From: Nocardia sp. NBC_00403
Lineage (GTDB): Bacteria > Actinomycetota > Actinomycetes > Mycobacteriales > Mycobacteriaceae
Direction: 5' to 3'
Assembly (NCBI RefSeq): GCF_036046055.1
Contig: NZ_CP107939.1
Coordinates: forward strand, 2,852,001 to 2,916,000
DNA length: 64,000 nt
Shown: positions 56,690 to 64,000 of the stretch, piece by piece
Layout of the letters: the number at the start of each line of letters is the position of its first letter
Numbering within the stretch: the first letter of the stretch is position 1
The notes under the pieces: generated by a model
The model's database searches: none
Told to the model about the DNA's origin: nothing
What the model saw: the letters and a program-made list of their open reading frames with translations, nothing else
Program-made: the position numbers and the translations under genes

Positions 56690-56950
56690 TGGGGCGCGGC
56701 CGATCATCGGGGTGTCCCGTCGAGCCGCGAAATCTGTTCCCTCGCACTCGATCAGCAATTTTTGGAGCACTTCGATGCGAGGCATCTATATCGGCTTGTT
56801 CGGGACGGTCGGCCGGCGCACCTCGAGGAACGGATCATCCGGTAGGAGGTCCTCGCGGACGAGGTACTTGCAGAACTGCTGGACGCTGCGGTAGCCGCAG
56901 CTGGCTACGCCGGGTGACTGGGCGGCCGGCACCGCGAGTGGCGGGTGTGT
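56690..56950 (-). pseudogene. Tyrosine recombinase remnant interrupted by an in-frame stop
   Basis: On the minus strand the frame reads YRSVQQFCKYLVREDLLPDD and PFLEVRRPTVPNKPI, then TAG, then continues in the same frame as VLQKLLIECEGTDFAARRDT before dissolving. These are the core-binding domain and the first part of the catalytic domain of XerC-like integrases. The C-terminal catalytic part is absent. It lies about 110-370 bases outside the prophage attachment site. Confidence 0.75.
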
Positions 56951-57018
56951 TCCACCCGGTAGCAGGGCCTATGCGTCTGATATCCGTAGGTGTTTAAGCA
57001 TTGTGCGCTTCGGGTATT

Positions 57019-57055
57019 CCCGCTGTGGCCTGCAGTTTATGCAGGTCACAGCGGG
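57019..57055. terminator. Intrinsic terminator next to the attachment site
   Basis: A 16-bp stem with one mismatch (CCCGCTGTGGCCTGCA with 57040-57055) and a 5-nt loop is followed on the plus strand by TTTT. It presumably was the terminator of the tRNA gene before prophage insertion. Confidence 0.8.
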
Positions 57056-57060
57056 TTTTG

Positions 57061-57099
57061 CGCCCCCGGCAGGAATCGAACCTGCGACCTAGGGATTAG
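57061..57099 (-). other. att: Prophage attachment site: 3' part of a tRNA gene, probably Arg (TCT)
   Basis: The minus strand reads CTAATCCCTAGGTCG then CAGGTTCGATTCCTGCCGGG and GGCG: the 3' side of an anticodon arm, an intact T arm and the 3' acceptor strand with discriminator. The 5' half does not follow; the upstream bases cannot fold into a D arm. This matches the 3' portion of an actinobacterial tRNA-Arg, the usual result of tRNA-targeted integration. The full tRNA should lie at the far end of the prophage. Confidence 0.8.
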
Positions 57100-57248
57100 C
57101 AGACCCTACGTCTGATCGACTCCGAACGATTCGCATCCGCGCTGCACCGCGCCCATATTCGGCCGCTGTAAGGGCCTAACGGTTCTGGGCGGTTCTTATC
57201 GGTTCCGACGCGTATCCGTTGAATAAACGATGGCCCACTGGGCGAAGC

Positions 57249-57283
57249 AAAAGACGCTCGTACCAACGTGGTACGAGCGTCTT
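57249..57283. terminator. Bidirectional terminator
   Basis: A perfect 16-bp stem AAAGACGCTCGTACCA with a 3-nt loop has A-runs and T-runs on both sides. It lies 25 bases after the stop of the leftward phage gene pair. Confidence 0.93.
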
Positions 57284-57307
57284 TGCGTCCAACTGTGGCC
57301 CCTAGGG

Positions 57308-57673
57308 CTACGGCTGTTCGGTGTCGATGACCGAGGTCGCTTCGATGTTGATCGCGGCGGCCGGAAGCTCCACGGACAGGACATCCCCTCCAGAGTTGGC
57401 GGCAGCGTTGATTTCCTCCGTCCAACCCTCGTTGTCGACGGTGGCGAGTCCGCCGTCTTTGGACTGCATGATTCCCCGCGGGCGATCGGTGTCCGCGTCC
57501 TCGATGAACCCGACAGCTGCGGCCAATCGCAGGCAGTCCTCCGGTGTACAGGTTCCGCGCTCGGAGTGGATCTTCACGATCCCCCACGCGCGCTCGATGT
57601 CGAGGGTGTGGGGAACGCGGTCGCAGCGGTCCATAGCGCGCGCCTGCTCCCGAGAGAGCTCCGGAGTGTTCAT
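57308..57673 (-). CDS. Phage hypothetical protein
   Basis: The 121-residue protein starts MNTPELSREQARAMDRCDRV and contains GTCTPEDCLRLAAAVGFIED, a short helical segment. It overlaps the preceding gene by ATGA and ends before a terminator. It is an accessory prophage gene; the family is not recognised. Confidence 0.65.
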   Translation of the reverse strand: MNTPELSREQARAMDRCDRVPHTLDIERAWGIVKIHSERGTCTPEDCLRLAAAVGFIEDADTDRPRGIMQSKDGGLATVDNEGWTEEINAAANSGGDVLSVELPAAAINIEATSVIDTEQP

Positions 57674-58026
57674 CGCTCGACCCTCGCGTCGGGGACAGCA
57701 TGGCCTGCGTCGACGAGCGTCCAGAACGCCGAGTGCTTCGCGGCACACAAGTCGGTGCCGCAATCGCGATGCTGCTGCATGGCGATGTGCGCCTGCTCGG
57801 GCGTGTATGGATCGCTCGGTGCCCGGTGCGACGGCTCCAGCTGCCAGGAGTCGGTGCGCAGCGAGCCTTCGGCGGCGACCCGCTCGAGGATGTCCACCGA
57901 GTGGACGGCCCCCTCTGGAACCGCGGTGTCTCTGTCGAGCAGCCACGGCAGTAGGTAGCGGACGGCCAGCCACAGCAGGGCTATGGCCGCGGCCACGAAC
58001 AAGAGGGCGATGGACTGAGCTGGCAT
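57670..58026 (-). CDS. Phage small membrane protein
   Basis: The 118-residue protein has an N-terminal membrane anchor (SIALLFVAAAIALLWLAVRY) and a soluble C-terminal part with three to four His/Cys residues (AMQQHRDCGTDLCAAKHSAF), reminiscent of a small metal-binding motif. ATG at 58026. It is coupled to the next gene; function unknown. Confidence 0.65.
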   Translation of the reverse strand: MPAQSIALLFVAAAIALLWLAVRYLLPWLLDRDTAVPEGAVHSVDILERVAAEGSLRTDSWQLEPSHRAPSDPYTPEQAHIAMQQHRDCGTDLCAAKHSAFWTLVDAGHAVPDARVER

Positions 58027-58271
58027 GGGCGTGCCGCCTTGGGGTGTGTCGTGCGCGTCGGAAGGGAAGACCCGACGCGCCGAGGGGCCCTCGGCACCGG
58101 CTTGTCGTGGGACAGAAAGGCCGGTGGCGCTTCGGGAGCTTCGAGAACTCCCCGGCGCGCCGGGCACCTTCCAGCGTGTTCCGGCGCGCCTTGTCCAAGC
58201 GACGACACGGACGGCGTCAATCGGCCAATATTTAGGGCGACATTCCGGCGTCATTCCGTTAGCGTGTCGGC

Positions 58272-59024
58272 ATGGGCAACACACCGAACACGGCGCTACG
58301 TGCGGCCCGCAACGCACGCCTTATGAGCCAGGACGACCTCGCACGAGCACTCCGCGAAGTTGGCGGATGCAAAAGCGCGACAAAACGACTCGTGCAGAGG
58401 TGGGAAGCGGGCACCACCATGCAGCCGCGGCCGTCTCATGCTCGAGCCCTCGAGCGGGTGATGGGCCTGCCCATCGAGACGCTTGGCTTCGGCATGGTCA
58501 TGGCCGGACACAGCCTCTCCGACAACGACGACGGCACCGAAGTCGAATCGCCTATCGGCGATATCCCCGATCAGGTACACCCCGTAAAGAGTCCAGCGCG
58601 GACACAGCAGGCCAACGGCCACAACGGCGTGTGGTTGAGCAGATACGAGTATTACTCCACCGGCAGGGACGCGACGTTCACCGCGGTGCACCACGTCGTG
58701 GTTCTCCAGCACGACGACAGGCTGACGGTTCGCAGCCTGCCCGGCTCGGCGGCGTCGAGTCTGGAGATGGATCTAACTGTCGACGGGAACGTCGCGACGG
58801 GCACGTGGTCGGAGCGGACCGCGCCGGAAGGCTACTACCGAGGTGCCCGCTACCACGGCGCAATACAGCTGCTCGTCGAGCTGACCGGTACCCGCATGGC
58901 GGGCAAGTGGGTCGGGTTCGGCAAGAGCTTCGACATCAACAGTGGGCCATGGGAACTCGTGCTGCAGGACCCATCGACATCGAAAGCAACCGTCGACGCA
59001 TTCAACCGGCCGCCCGAGCTGTAA
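58272..59024 (+). CDS. XRE-type helix-turn-helix regulator with C-terminal sensor-like domain
   Basis: The 250-residue protein has an N-terminal HTH_3 domain (ALRAARNARLMSQDDLARAL, KRLVQRWEAGTTMQPRP). A linker leads to a beta-rich C-terminal domain with MDLTVDGNVATGTWSERT and MAGKWVGFGKSFDINSGPW, a lipocalin-like pattern seen in many actinobacterial phage/ICE regulators. It is divergent from the small leftward genes across 245 bases that probably hold operators. It could be the phage repressor. Confidence 0.82.
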   Translation: MGNTPNTALRAARNARLMSQDDLARALREVGGCKSATKRLVQRWEAGTTMQPRPSHARALERVMGLPIETLGFGMVMAGHSLSDNDDGTEVESPIGDIPDQVHPVKSPARTQQANGHNGVWLSRYEYYSTGRDATFTAVHHVVVLQHDDRLTVRSLPGSAASSLEMDLTVDGNVATGTWSERTAPEGYYRGARYHGAIQLLVELTGTRMAGKWVGFGKSFDINSGPWELVLQDPSTSKATVDAFNRPPEL

Positions 59025-59045
59025 CAGCGGGTACTCAAGCGCGAG

Positions 59046-59081
59046 TACCCCCGGCTTGCTGGCGCCAGCAAGCCGGGGGTA
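59046..59081. terminator. Perfect 36-bp palindromic terminator
   Basis: TACCCCCGGCTTGCTGGC joins its exact complement with no spacer, between the converging regulator (ends 59024) and tape measure (ends 59107) genes. It can terminate both transcripts. Confidence 0.9.
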
Positions 59082-59106
59082 GCACGGATACTCCGGTCAC
59101 CGGCGC

Positions 59107-62100
59107 TCACATGAGCGCCGCCGACAGCCCGATGGCCTGCTTGCTTTGATGCCTGTCAACCGCATCTATGAAGTCCTGCGGATTCATCACGTAGGTGTCT
59201 CCGAAGTTCATGGAATGGTCACGGTTCACCGACGGCGCGTCACTGCTACGGGCACTGAGACCCTGGGGCAATGCGGGTGCGCGCATCGACAATCCGGAGT
59301 TGATCGCCTGCAGCCAGTCCGCATTAGCGGCCGCCGCTTGCGCGTTGACGACGAACTCGCCGTGCGACAACCGCGCGTCAATCGAATCCGAGGTGCCGGT
59401 GCCGGGCCCGAACGCCCACCCGCCGTCGGCGTATCCGTGCCCTTGGCCCCACACGCCTTCCGGTCCGCCGTAGCGCGCGACGGTATACCGCAGGGCCGCA
59501 GCAATGTTCGCGCCCGGATCCCAGATATCCGACGGGTACAGAGCGCTCTTGTACGACTGGAAGGTCGGGTCGATGACCTGCATGAGCCCCTTGCTCGGCG
59601 TGCCCTTGGCGGCGTTGGAGTCCCAGTTGTTGATGGCCTTCGGGTTTCCTCCGGACTCGGTGCGCATCTGCGCGATGCCGAGACTGAGCCACCCCGCGGG
59701 CATACCCAATGCCGACAGGACGCCCGCGAACGTCGGCCGCCACTGCTCGGCGCCGCCACCCGACTGGAACTCGTGCGAACTTGCGTCGGAGCTCGAGGTT
59801 TCAGTGCTGCTCGATTCGCTGTCGCTGGACTTCTTCTCGGGATCCACCGGCAAGTTCTTGGGCTGGTATTCGTAGCCGCCGGTCGAGCCTGACTGCTGCT
59901 GGCCCTGACTCAGCCTGCCTCCCAGCGTGTTTATGGCCTGGCTGTAGTAGCCGCTGTCGGACAGGATGGAGTTCTCGAGGCCGAAGAAACCCAGCAACCC
60001 CGTCGTGAGGATGCCGGCCGCACGGGAGGCTATGCCAGGGAGGGTGTACTGCGATGGCAGTACACCGGAGCCGAGGTCCGTCTGCTGCTTGCGCGTGCTT
60101 TCGAGTGAGTTCTGCGCGGAGAGGTAGTCGTTGTCGGCCTTGAGCTTCTGCTCCTGAGTCGAGGTGGGGTCGCTGTAGATCCTGTTGCGGGCGGTGTTGG
60201 CTTGGTCGACGGCCTGCTGTGCGTTGAAGTTCTGGATCTCTTGCTGAGACCGACGATTCGGCAACGGCACTTGCGGCAGCAGCGTCGCGCCCGGAGCGCC
60301 GGTCGTCTTGCGGCCCTCGAGTTCGGCGACCTTCTGCTTGGCCTTCTCGATCTTGAGGTCGGCCTGCCGCTTGTCCGCGTCGCTGGCCTTCTTGTTGAAA
60401 TCGAGTGTGGCGCGGCGTTCCTCGGCTTGGGTGACCGCGGTGATCGCCGATTGGAGCTTGGTTTCGTCCTCGGCGCTCCAGCCGACCGCGCCGCCGTTTG
60501 CGAACCGGCCGACCATTCCGGACTGCAGCGCGGCACGGAACCGGTAGACACCGGCTTGTCCGCCGAGCTTGTCGACATCGGAGGTGGTGAAGACGTGCTC
60601 GCCGGGCATGAGCAGCGAGGGCACTGAGTCCCGCCCGGCGACACCGCCGCTGACTTCGCCGCCGAGCGCGCGACCGGGAAGCGGCCTCGGGTGCGATTCA
60701 TCGCCCGCGGTGATCTGGCCGGTACCGGTGAGGGTGACGGTTCGGACCTCGACGGTCTTGACCGCGGGCGCGGCAATCTCCTTGATGTCAGCCTTGGCTT
60801 GGTCGGCGTTCAGCGTGACCGTCACGGTCTTGTCTGGCAGTCGGTCGGCAGTGAACCCGAGCTCGCGGAGCTTGGCGATCTGCTCATCCGTGGCGGACTT
60901 CAATAGGACGGTGTTTTGGCTGGTGACCTTCTCCACAGTCACACCGAACGCGGTGAAGTCCGCGCGGCCGGACTCGGTCAGTTCGTGAATGCCGTCGCGG
61001 GCCTCGGCGATCTGCCGTGCTTCCTCGCCCAGCTTGGCAAGGCTCGAGTTGGTGTCGTTCATCTTGCCGCCGAGGGTGGCCGCACTTTCGCCGATGTCGT
61101 TCAGCGCTGCCTTCAGGACCTGAAGGTTCGGCAGGACTTCATCGCCGCCTTGCGCGTTGATCTTGGCTTGAGCGGCAGCGATCGCGTCGCCGTACTTCGT
61201 GACCGCCTCTGGCACGCCCTGCAGCGCTTGCGCGATGTCCTGATCGTTGAGCCCTCCAACCTTGGCTTGATTCCAACGGCCACCAGCAGAGCCTTGCTGC
61301 TCGAGGATGATCTGCGTGAGGCGTTCGTTGATCGCAGCCTTCGCGTCGGGGTCGATACCCGCGGCGGCGCCAGCGAGGGCCTTCTTGTCCACGCCGAGCG
61401 TGTCGGCCCGGGTGAGAAACCCTTCCTTGCCGAGCGTTTCAGATACCTGCGCGATCGTCTGCTCGGTGACCTTGCCGGTCTGCTTGTCCAACGTTTGCCC
61501 GAGCGCCTCGAGGGCGATCCGCTGTTCCTCGGCAGCCTGCTTGGCTTCCTGATGCCGCTGCGCGAGCAGACCGATACCGACCGCGGCCGCGGCCACACCG
61601 ACCGTGACCAGCCCGCCGGGGCCGAGCATTGCGCCGATCCCCGACAGGCTGGACCGGAACGCGTTCGCACCGCTGACGCCTGCGGTTGCCTGCGCCGAGT
61701 TGAACCGTGTGAGAGCGCCGTTGGCGCCGGTGATCGCAGCCTGCAGGCCAGTGAAGATGGGCGAGAGCGTCTTGAATGCCAAGTAGGAGACGAGCGCGGT
61801 CTTCAAGAGGCCGTCGTGACCGCTGAGCAAACTCGACGCCGCTTGCAGGAACGGCATCAGGATCGCAGACCAAGCCTGCGTAGCCTCGTACACCGACTTC
61901 AGGATGCTTCCCAGCGATTGGAGGATCGGCACCCACTGATCCAGCTGCTCGCGGCCTTCATGGAAGAAGCTCCGCAACTGCTGCTGTCCCTCAGTCGATT
62001 TCAGCCACTCGGCCATGCGGCCGCTCAGTCGGTCAACAGTGACGAGGAACCCTTCCCCGTCGCCCTTGACGGCGCGGAAGACCGAGTTGAGCGAGGAGCC

Positions 62101-63213
62101 AAGGTTTCCGACTACCGAGACGAGATCGCCTGCGGCATCGGTGCCTTCACGCATCCACCGCGACAGGTCACCGGAGTCGTTCGAGCGAGTCAGGAACGCA
62201 TCAAGGCGCGTCGTGAGGTTGGTGACCCCTTGTGCGAGTTGCGGCAGGAATGTCGAGCCGGTGACACCGAGGGTGCGGACACTCGAGATCGCCGGTACAA
62301 GTGCGCCATTGAGGACCCCCACCGCGGTAGCGGTGTTCGCGAAGCCAGCCTCGAGGGCGGCCTGCGATTTGCTATTGCCCAGCTCGGCGAACAGGCTTCC
62401 GAAACCAGTGTTGAACTGGGCAGAGATCCCCGTCATGCTGCGCGCGAGGACTGGCAGCTGGTTACCGATGAGGCTCTTGAGAGGATCTGCCAACCCGTTG
62501 AGGGTGGTGGATTGCACCGATTCCTGAACGCGCGTCCACTGATCACCGAAGCCCTTGGTGACATCGACGAGCGCGCGCCCCTCCTGGGTGAGCCCTTGGT
62601 AGGCGGCCTGCGCCTTCTTTGGAGAGTCGGAGAACGAGTCCTTCAAGCCTTGCCCAGCGACGACGAGCGTCCCGATTCCCGCTGCGGCGCCACCGAAGAT
62701 GCCGGGCAGTAGCGCGCCAGTCTGTGCCAACGACTGCAGGTCGGCGCCCATCGACGCCAGCCCGAACCCGGCGGCCGGAAGGTTCCCGATGCCGAGCGCA
62801 CCGAGGTTCAACAGGCTGGCAGAGCCGATGGACGACCGCAGGCTATCGAGGGATCCACGGTCGGCGCGAACGTTGACGTCGACCGTCGTCCCCCGCAAGC
62901 CAGCGATCTGCGCTGCCGCCGCCGAGGTGTCAGCGTCGACGTCGATCGTCATTTGCTGACCGGCCAACGCCCGCAACGCTGCGATCTCATCGGCCGCAAC
63001 CCGCGTATCAGCACCGACCTGGATATCGACACTGATGCCTCCGAGGCGACGACGAATCTTCTCCTCGGCCGCGTCGAGACTGGCGTCGTCGACGCCGATG
63101 CTGACATCAAGCTCGGCCTGGACCCGGTCGAGGTCTGCGCGGAGTTTCCGCACGAAGCCATCGAAATTGGGCTTGATGTCGACGCTGGCTGTTCCGGCAC
63201 TGTAGTCAGGCAT
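59107..63213 (-). CDS. Phage tail tape measure protein with lytic transglycosylase domain
   Basis: The protein has 1368 residues. The N terminus has the repeated short helices and IDVDADTSAAAAQIAGLRG-type repeats of siphophage tape measures. The middle has long helical and Gly-rich membrane-active segments (GLVTVGVAAAAVGIGLLAQ). Residues about 1150-1250 form a soluble lytic transglycosylase domain: catalytic Glu in MRTESGGNPKA, followed by GLMQVIDPTFQSYK and AALRYTVARYGG. It sets tail length and helps penetrate the cell wall. ATG at 63213 follows GAGGGAGAG. Confidence 0.95.
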   Translation of the reverse strand: MPDYSAGTASVDIKPNFDGFVRKLRADLDRVQAELDVSIGVDDASLDAAEEKIRRRLGGISVDIQVGADTRVAADEIAALRALAGQQMTIDVDADTSAAAAQIAGLRGTTVDVNVRADRGSLDSLRSSIGSASLLNLGALGIGNLPAAGFGLASMGADLQSLAQTGALLPGIFGGAAAGIGTLVVAGQGLKDSFSDSPKKAQAAYQGLTQEGRALVDVTKGFGDQWTRVQESVQSTTLNGLADPLKSLIGNQLPVLARSMTGISAQFNTGFGSLFAELGNSKSQAALEAGFANTATAVGVLNGALVPAISSVRTLGVTGSTFLPQLAQGVTNLTTRLDAFLTRSNDSGDLSRWMREGTDAAGDLVSVVGNLGSSLNSVFRAVKGDGEGFLVTVDRLSGRMAEWLKSTEGQQQLRSFFHEGREQLDQWVPILQSLGSILKSVYEATQAWSAILMPFLQAASSLLSGHDGLLKTALVSYLAFKTLSPIFTGLQAAITGANGALTRFNSAQATAGVSGANAFRSSLSGIGAMLGPGGLVTVGVAAAAVGIGLLAQRHQEAKQAAEEQRIALEALGQTLDKQTGKVTEQTIAQVSETLGKEGFLTRADTLGVDKKALAGAAAGIDPDAKAAINERLTQIILEQQGSAGGRWNQAKVGGLNDQDIAQALQGVPEAVTKYGDAIAAAQAKINAQGGDEVLPNLQVLKAALNDIGESAATLGGKMNDTNSSLAKLGEEARQIAEARDGIHELTESGRADFTAFGVTVEKVTSQNTVLLKSATDEQIAKLRELGFTADRLPDKTVTVTLNADQAKADIKEIAAPAVKTVEVRTVTLTGTGQITAGDESHPRPLPGRALGGEVSGGVAGRDSVPSLLMPGEHVFTTSDVDKLGGQAGVYRFRAALQSGMVGRFANGGAVGWSAEDETKLQSAITAVTQAEERRATLDFNKKASDADKRQADLKIEKAKQKVAELEGRKTTGAPGATLLPQVPLPNRRSQQEIQNFNAQQAVDQANTARNRIYSDPTSTQEQKLKADNDYLSAQNSLESTRKQQTDLGSGVLPSQYTLPGIASRAAGILTTGLLGFFGLENSILSDSGYYSQAINTLGGRLSQGQQQSGSTGGYEYQPKNLPVDPEKKSSDSESSSTETSSSDASSHEFQSGGGAEQWRPTFAGVLSALGMPAGWLSLGIAQMRTESGGNPKAINNWDSNAAKGTPSKGLMQVIDPTFQSYKSALYPSDIWDPGANIAAALRYTVARYGGPEGVWGQGHGYADGGWAFGPGTGTSDSIDARLSHGEFVVNAQAAAANADWLQAINSGLSMRAPALPQGLSARSSDAPSVNRDHSMNFGDTYVMNPQDFIDAVDRHQSKQAIGLSAALM

Positions 63214-63509
63214 CCGCTCTCTCCCTCGTGGTTACTTCGCGATGTGTAACGACTCGCATAGCCTGATCAGCGCGTTTGCAACGCGTCCAATCTCCGCCAA
63301 CAACGACCCCGGCCGATAACTCTCTGACCTGCGGATGCTCGGCTTCGGATCCCGTACGGACAGGCAGGGCCTATGTGCTTCGCCAGAGCCGACGAGCCGG
63401 GTCGGGGTCACCCCCCAGGGGGCAAATGCTGGACGCGGCGCACGCATGGGACGCGGTGCTATGTGTACCGCCGTGCGCTGCTGACCAGGTCGGAGTGACC
63501 CCCCACCCG
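63214..63509 (-). other. Short region upstream of the tape measure with a possible -1-frame extension and direct repeats
   Basis: A frame ending at 63232 (GSLLAEIGRVANALIRLCES) lies in the -1 register relative to the preceding tail gene and is open back into it. That is the arrangement of tail assembly chaperone genes, but no standard slippery heptamer is visible before the upstream stop. Two near-identical 17-mers, GTCGGGGTCACCCCCCA (63401-63417) and GTCGGAGTGACCCCCCA (63489-63505), lie here. Confidence 0.3.
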
Positions 63510-64000
63510 TCATGACGCGAAGCTGTGGGTGGCGTCGTAGTGGCGCTGTGCAGCTTCTGCAATCGCCGCGGTGTGGTGGTCGACTATTTCGCGAGCACGG
63601 CTCACGGTGTTCAGCTTCATCTCGGTCGAGGTGAGCAGGCGCAGCCAGCGGCCACCGCGGCCGCCGTTGTGCTCTGGGGTGATGGCGCGTGCTGCGCGTT
63701 CGATGTCGGTGTTCTCGCTGGGCACGTAGAACGCGACGATGAGGGTCCAGATGGGAACCTGCATCCACGGTTTGACGCCGATGACATCGAACTCATGTGT
63801 TGCGGCAAGGGCGCTGATGACCTGCTCGTGGATCGCGTCGAGAACTCGGCGGTGTTCGACGATGTCCTGCCATGCGGCTACAGCCTCGGCGCCCATCTCG
63901 AGTACCTGGTCGGCGGTGGTGTCGACAGTGAGCCCAGCATTGGCAGCGGCGCGGACTCCGGCGCTCGCGGTCTCGAATGCTGGTCGCAGTCCTTCGATGA
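63510..64000 (-). CDS. Phage tail gene, possibly assembly chaperone (5' partial)
   Basis: The frame is open to the right edge, so the 5' end is missing. At least 163 residues are visible, including DTTADQVLEMGAEAVAAWQD, VIGVKPWMQVPIWTLIVAFY and GRGGRWLRLLTSTEMK, ending THSFAS. Its position just upstream of the tape measure suggests a tail assembly chaperone, but the family is not recognised from sequence alone. Confidence 0.6.
   Translation of the reverse strand, partial: IEGLRPAFETASAGVRAAANAGLTVDTTADQVLEMGAEAVAAWQDIVEHRRVLDAIHEQVISALAATHEFDVIGVKPWMQVPIWTLIVAFYVPSENTDIERAARAITPEHNGGRGGRWLRLLTSTEMKLNTVSRAREIVDHHTAAIAEAAQRHYDATHSFAS

Larger units (their letters stand above)
56664..57060. other. 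Non-coding stretch holding the integrase remnant and a hairpin
   Basis: Apart from the integrase remnant (56690-56950) and the hairpin at 57019-57055, no intact gene is visible between the lipoprotein hydrolase and the attachment site. Confidence 0.5.
57061..64000. mobile_element. Left end of an integrated prophage
   Basis: The region begins at a tRNA 3'-end copy and continues to the window edge with phage-type genes: small overlapping leftward genes, an XRE regulator and a long tape measure gene preceded by a tail gene. The integrase and the other attachment site are not in the window. Confidence 0.85.

Noticed and set aside
57061..57120. A functional tRNA-Ser (GCT) gene
   Set aside because: GCT can be read in the anticodon position, but the D arm, 5' acceptor strand and the long variable arm of tRNA-Ser are absent. 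The sequence fits a 3' tRNA fragment at an attachment site.

Overview
The window comes from a high-GC, mycolic-acid-making actinobacterium, most probably Nocardia. Several genes match the Mycobacterium tuberculosis segment that runs from Rv2509 to Rv2518c: an LdtB-type L,D-transpeptidase (1-1072), tRNA-His, orn (15562-16197), the Rv2510c-type ATPase (16357-18153) and the mycolate reductase cmrA (28009-28812). Two blocks of accessory DNA split this conserved backbone. All functional calls rest on reading motifs and family patterns by eye; no database search was run.

The first block (about 1.6-15.2 kb) is a compact biosynthetic cluster around one giant gene. A 2770-residue protein carries an aryl-AMP ligase and carrier protein at its N terminus (the FadD22 arrangement), then KS-AT-DH-KR-ACP-TE. 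It sits with a KAS III-like enzyme, a second AMP ligase, a small calycin-like protein, and an unusual fusion of a chorismate lyase domain to a class II DAHP synthase-like domain whose catalytic residues are lost. The simplest reading is chorismate to hydroxybenzoate, adenylation and loading, one methylmalonyl extension with ketoreduction and dehydration, and thioesterase release. The product is not known. The PKS also holds two in-frame tandem-repeat expansions.

The second block (about 18.2-28 kb) separates the Rv2510c homologue from cmrA. It contains a working lysA-type decarboxylase beside a tandem copy that lost its PLP lysine, a membrane protein/regulator pair, the C-terminal stub of a tyrosine integrase, a free-standing ThrRS-editing-domain protein with a cupin and an AraC regulator, a RibD/DHFR-like reductase, a hydrolase and several gene remnants.

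From 28 to 57 kb the content is chromosomal lipid, envelope and transport metabolism: fadH with its PadR regulator and a clear operator; a TetR gene facing a diiron-like hydrolase and membrane protein across a perfect 36-bp palindrome; a DesT-like TetR facing a DesA3-type desaturase and its ferredoxin reductase across a matching operator; a 38-residue peptide with an 11-residue repeat; a PLP enzyme/exporter pair; copper- and calcium-related small envelope proteins; an ABC exporter; an orphan ectB; a secreted peptidase; a lipase-maturation-factor protein; an F420-type oxidoreductase pair; and a lipoprotein hydrolase.

From 57061 to the right edge is one end of a prophage. It starts at a 39-bp copy of a tRNA 3' end (attachment site), followed by small phage genes, an XRE regulator, a 1368-residue tape measure protein with a lytic transglycosylase domain, and a tail gene cut by the window end. 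A decayed integrase lies just outside the attachment site.
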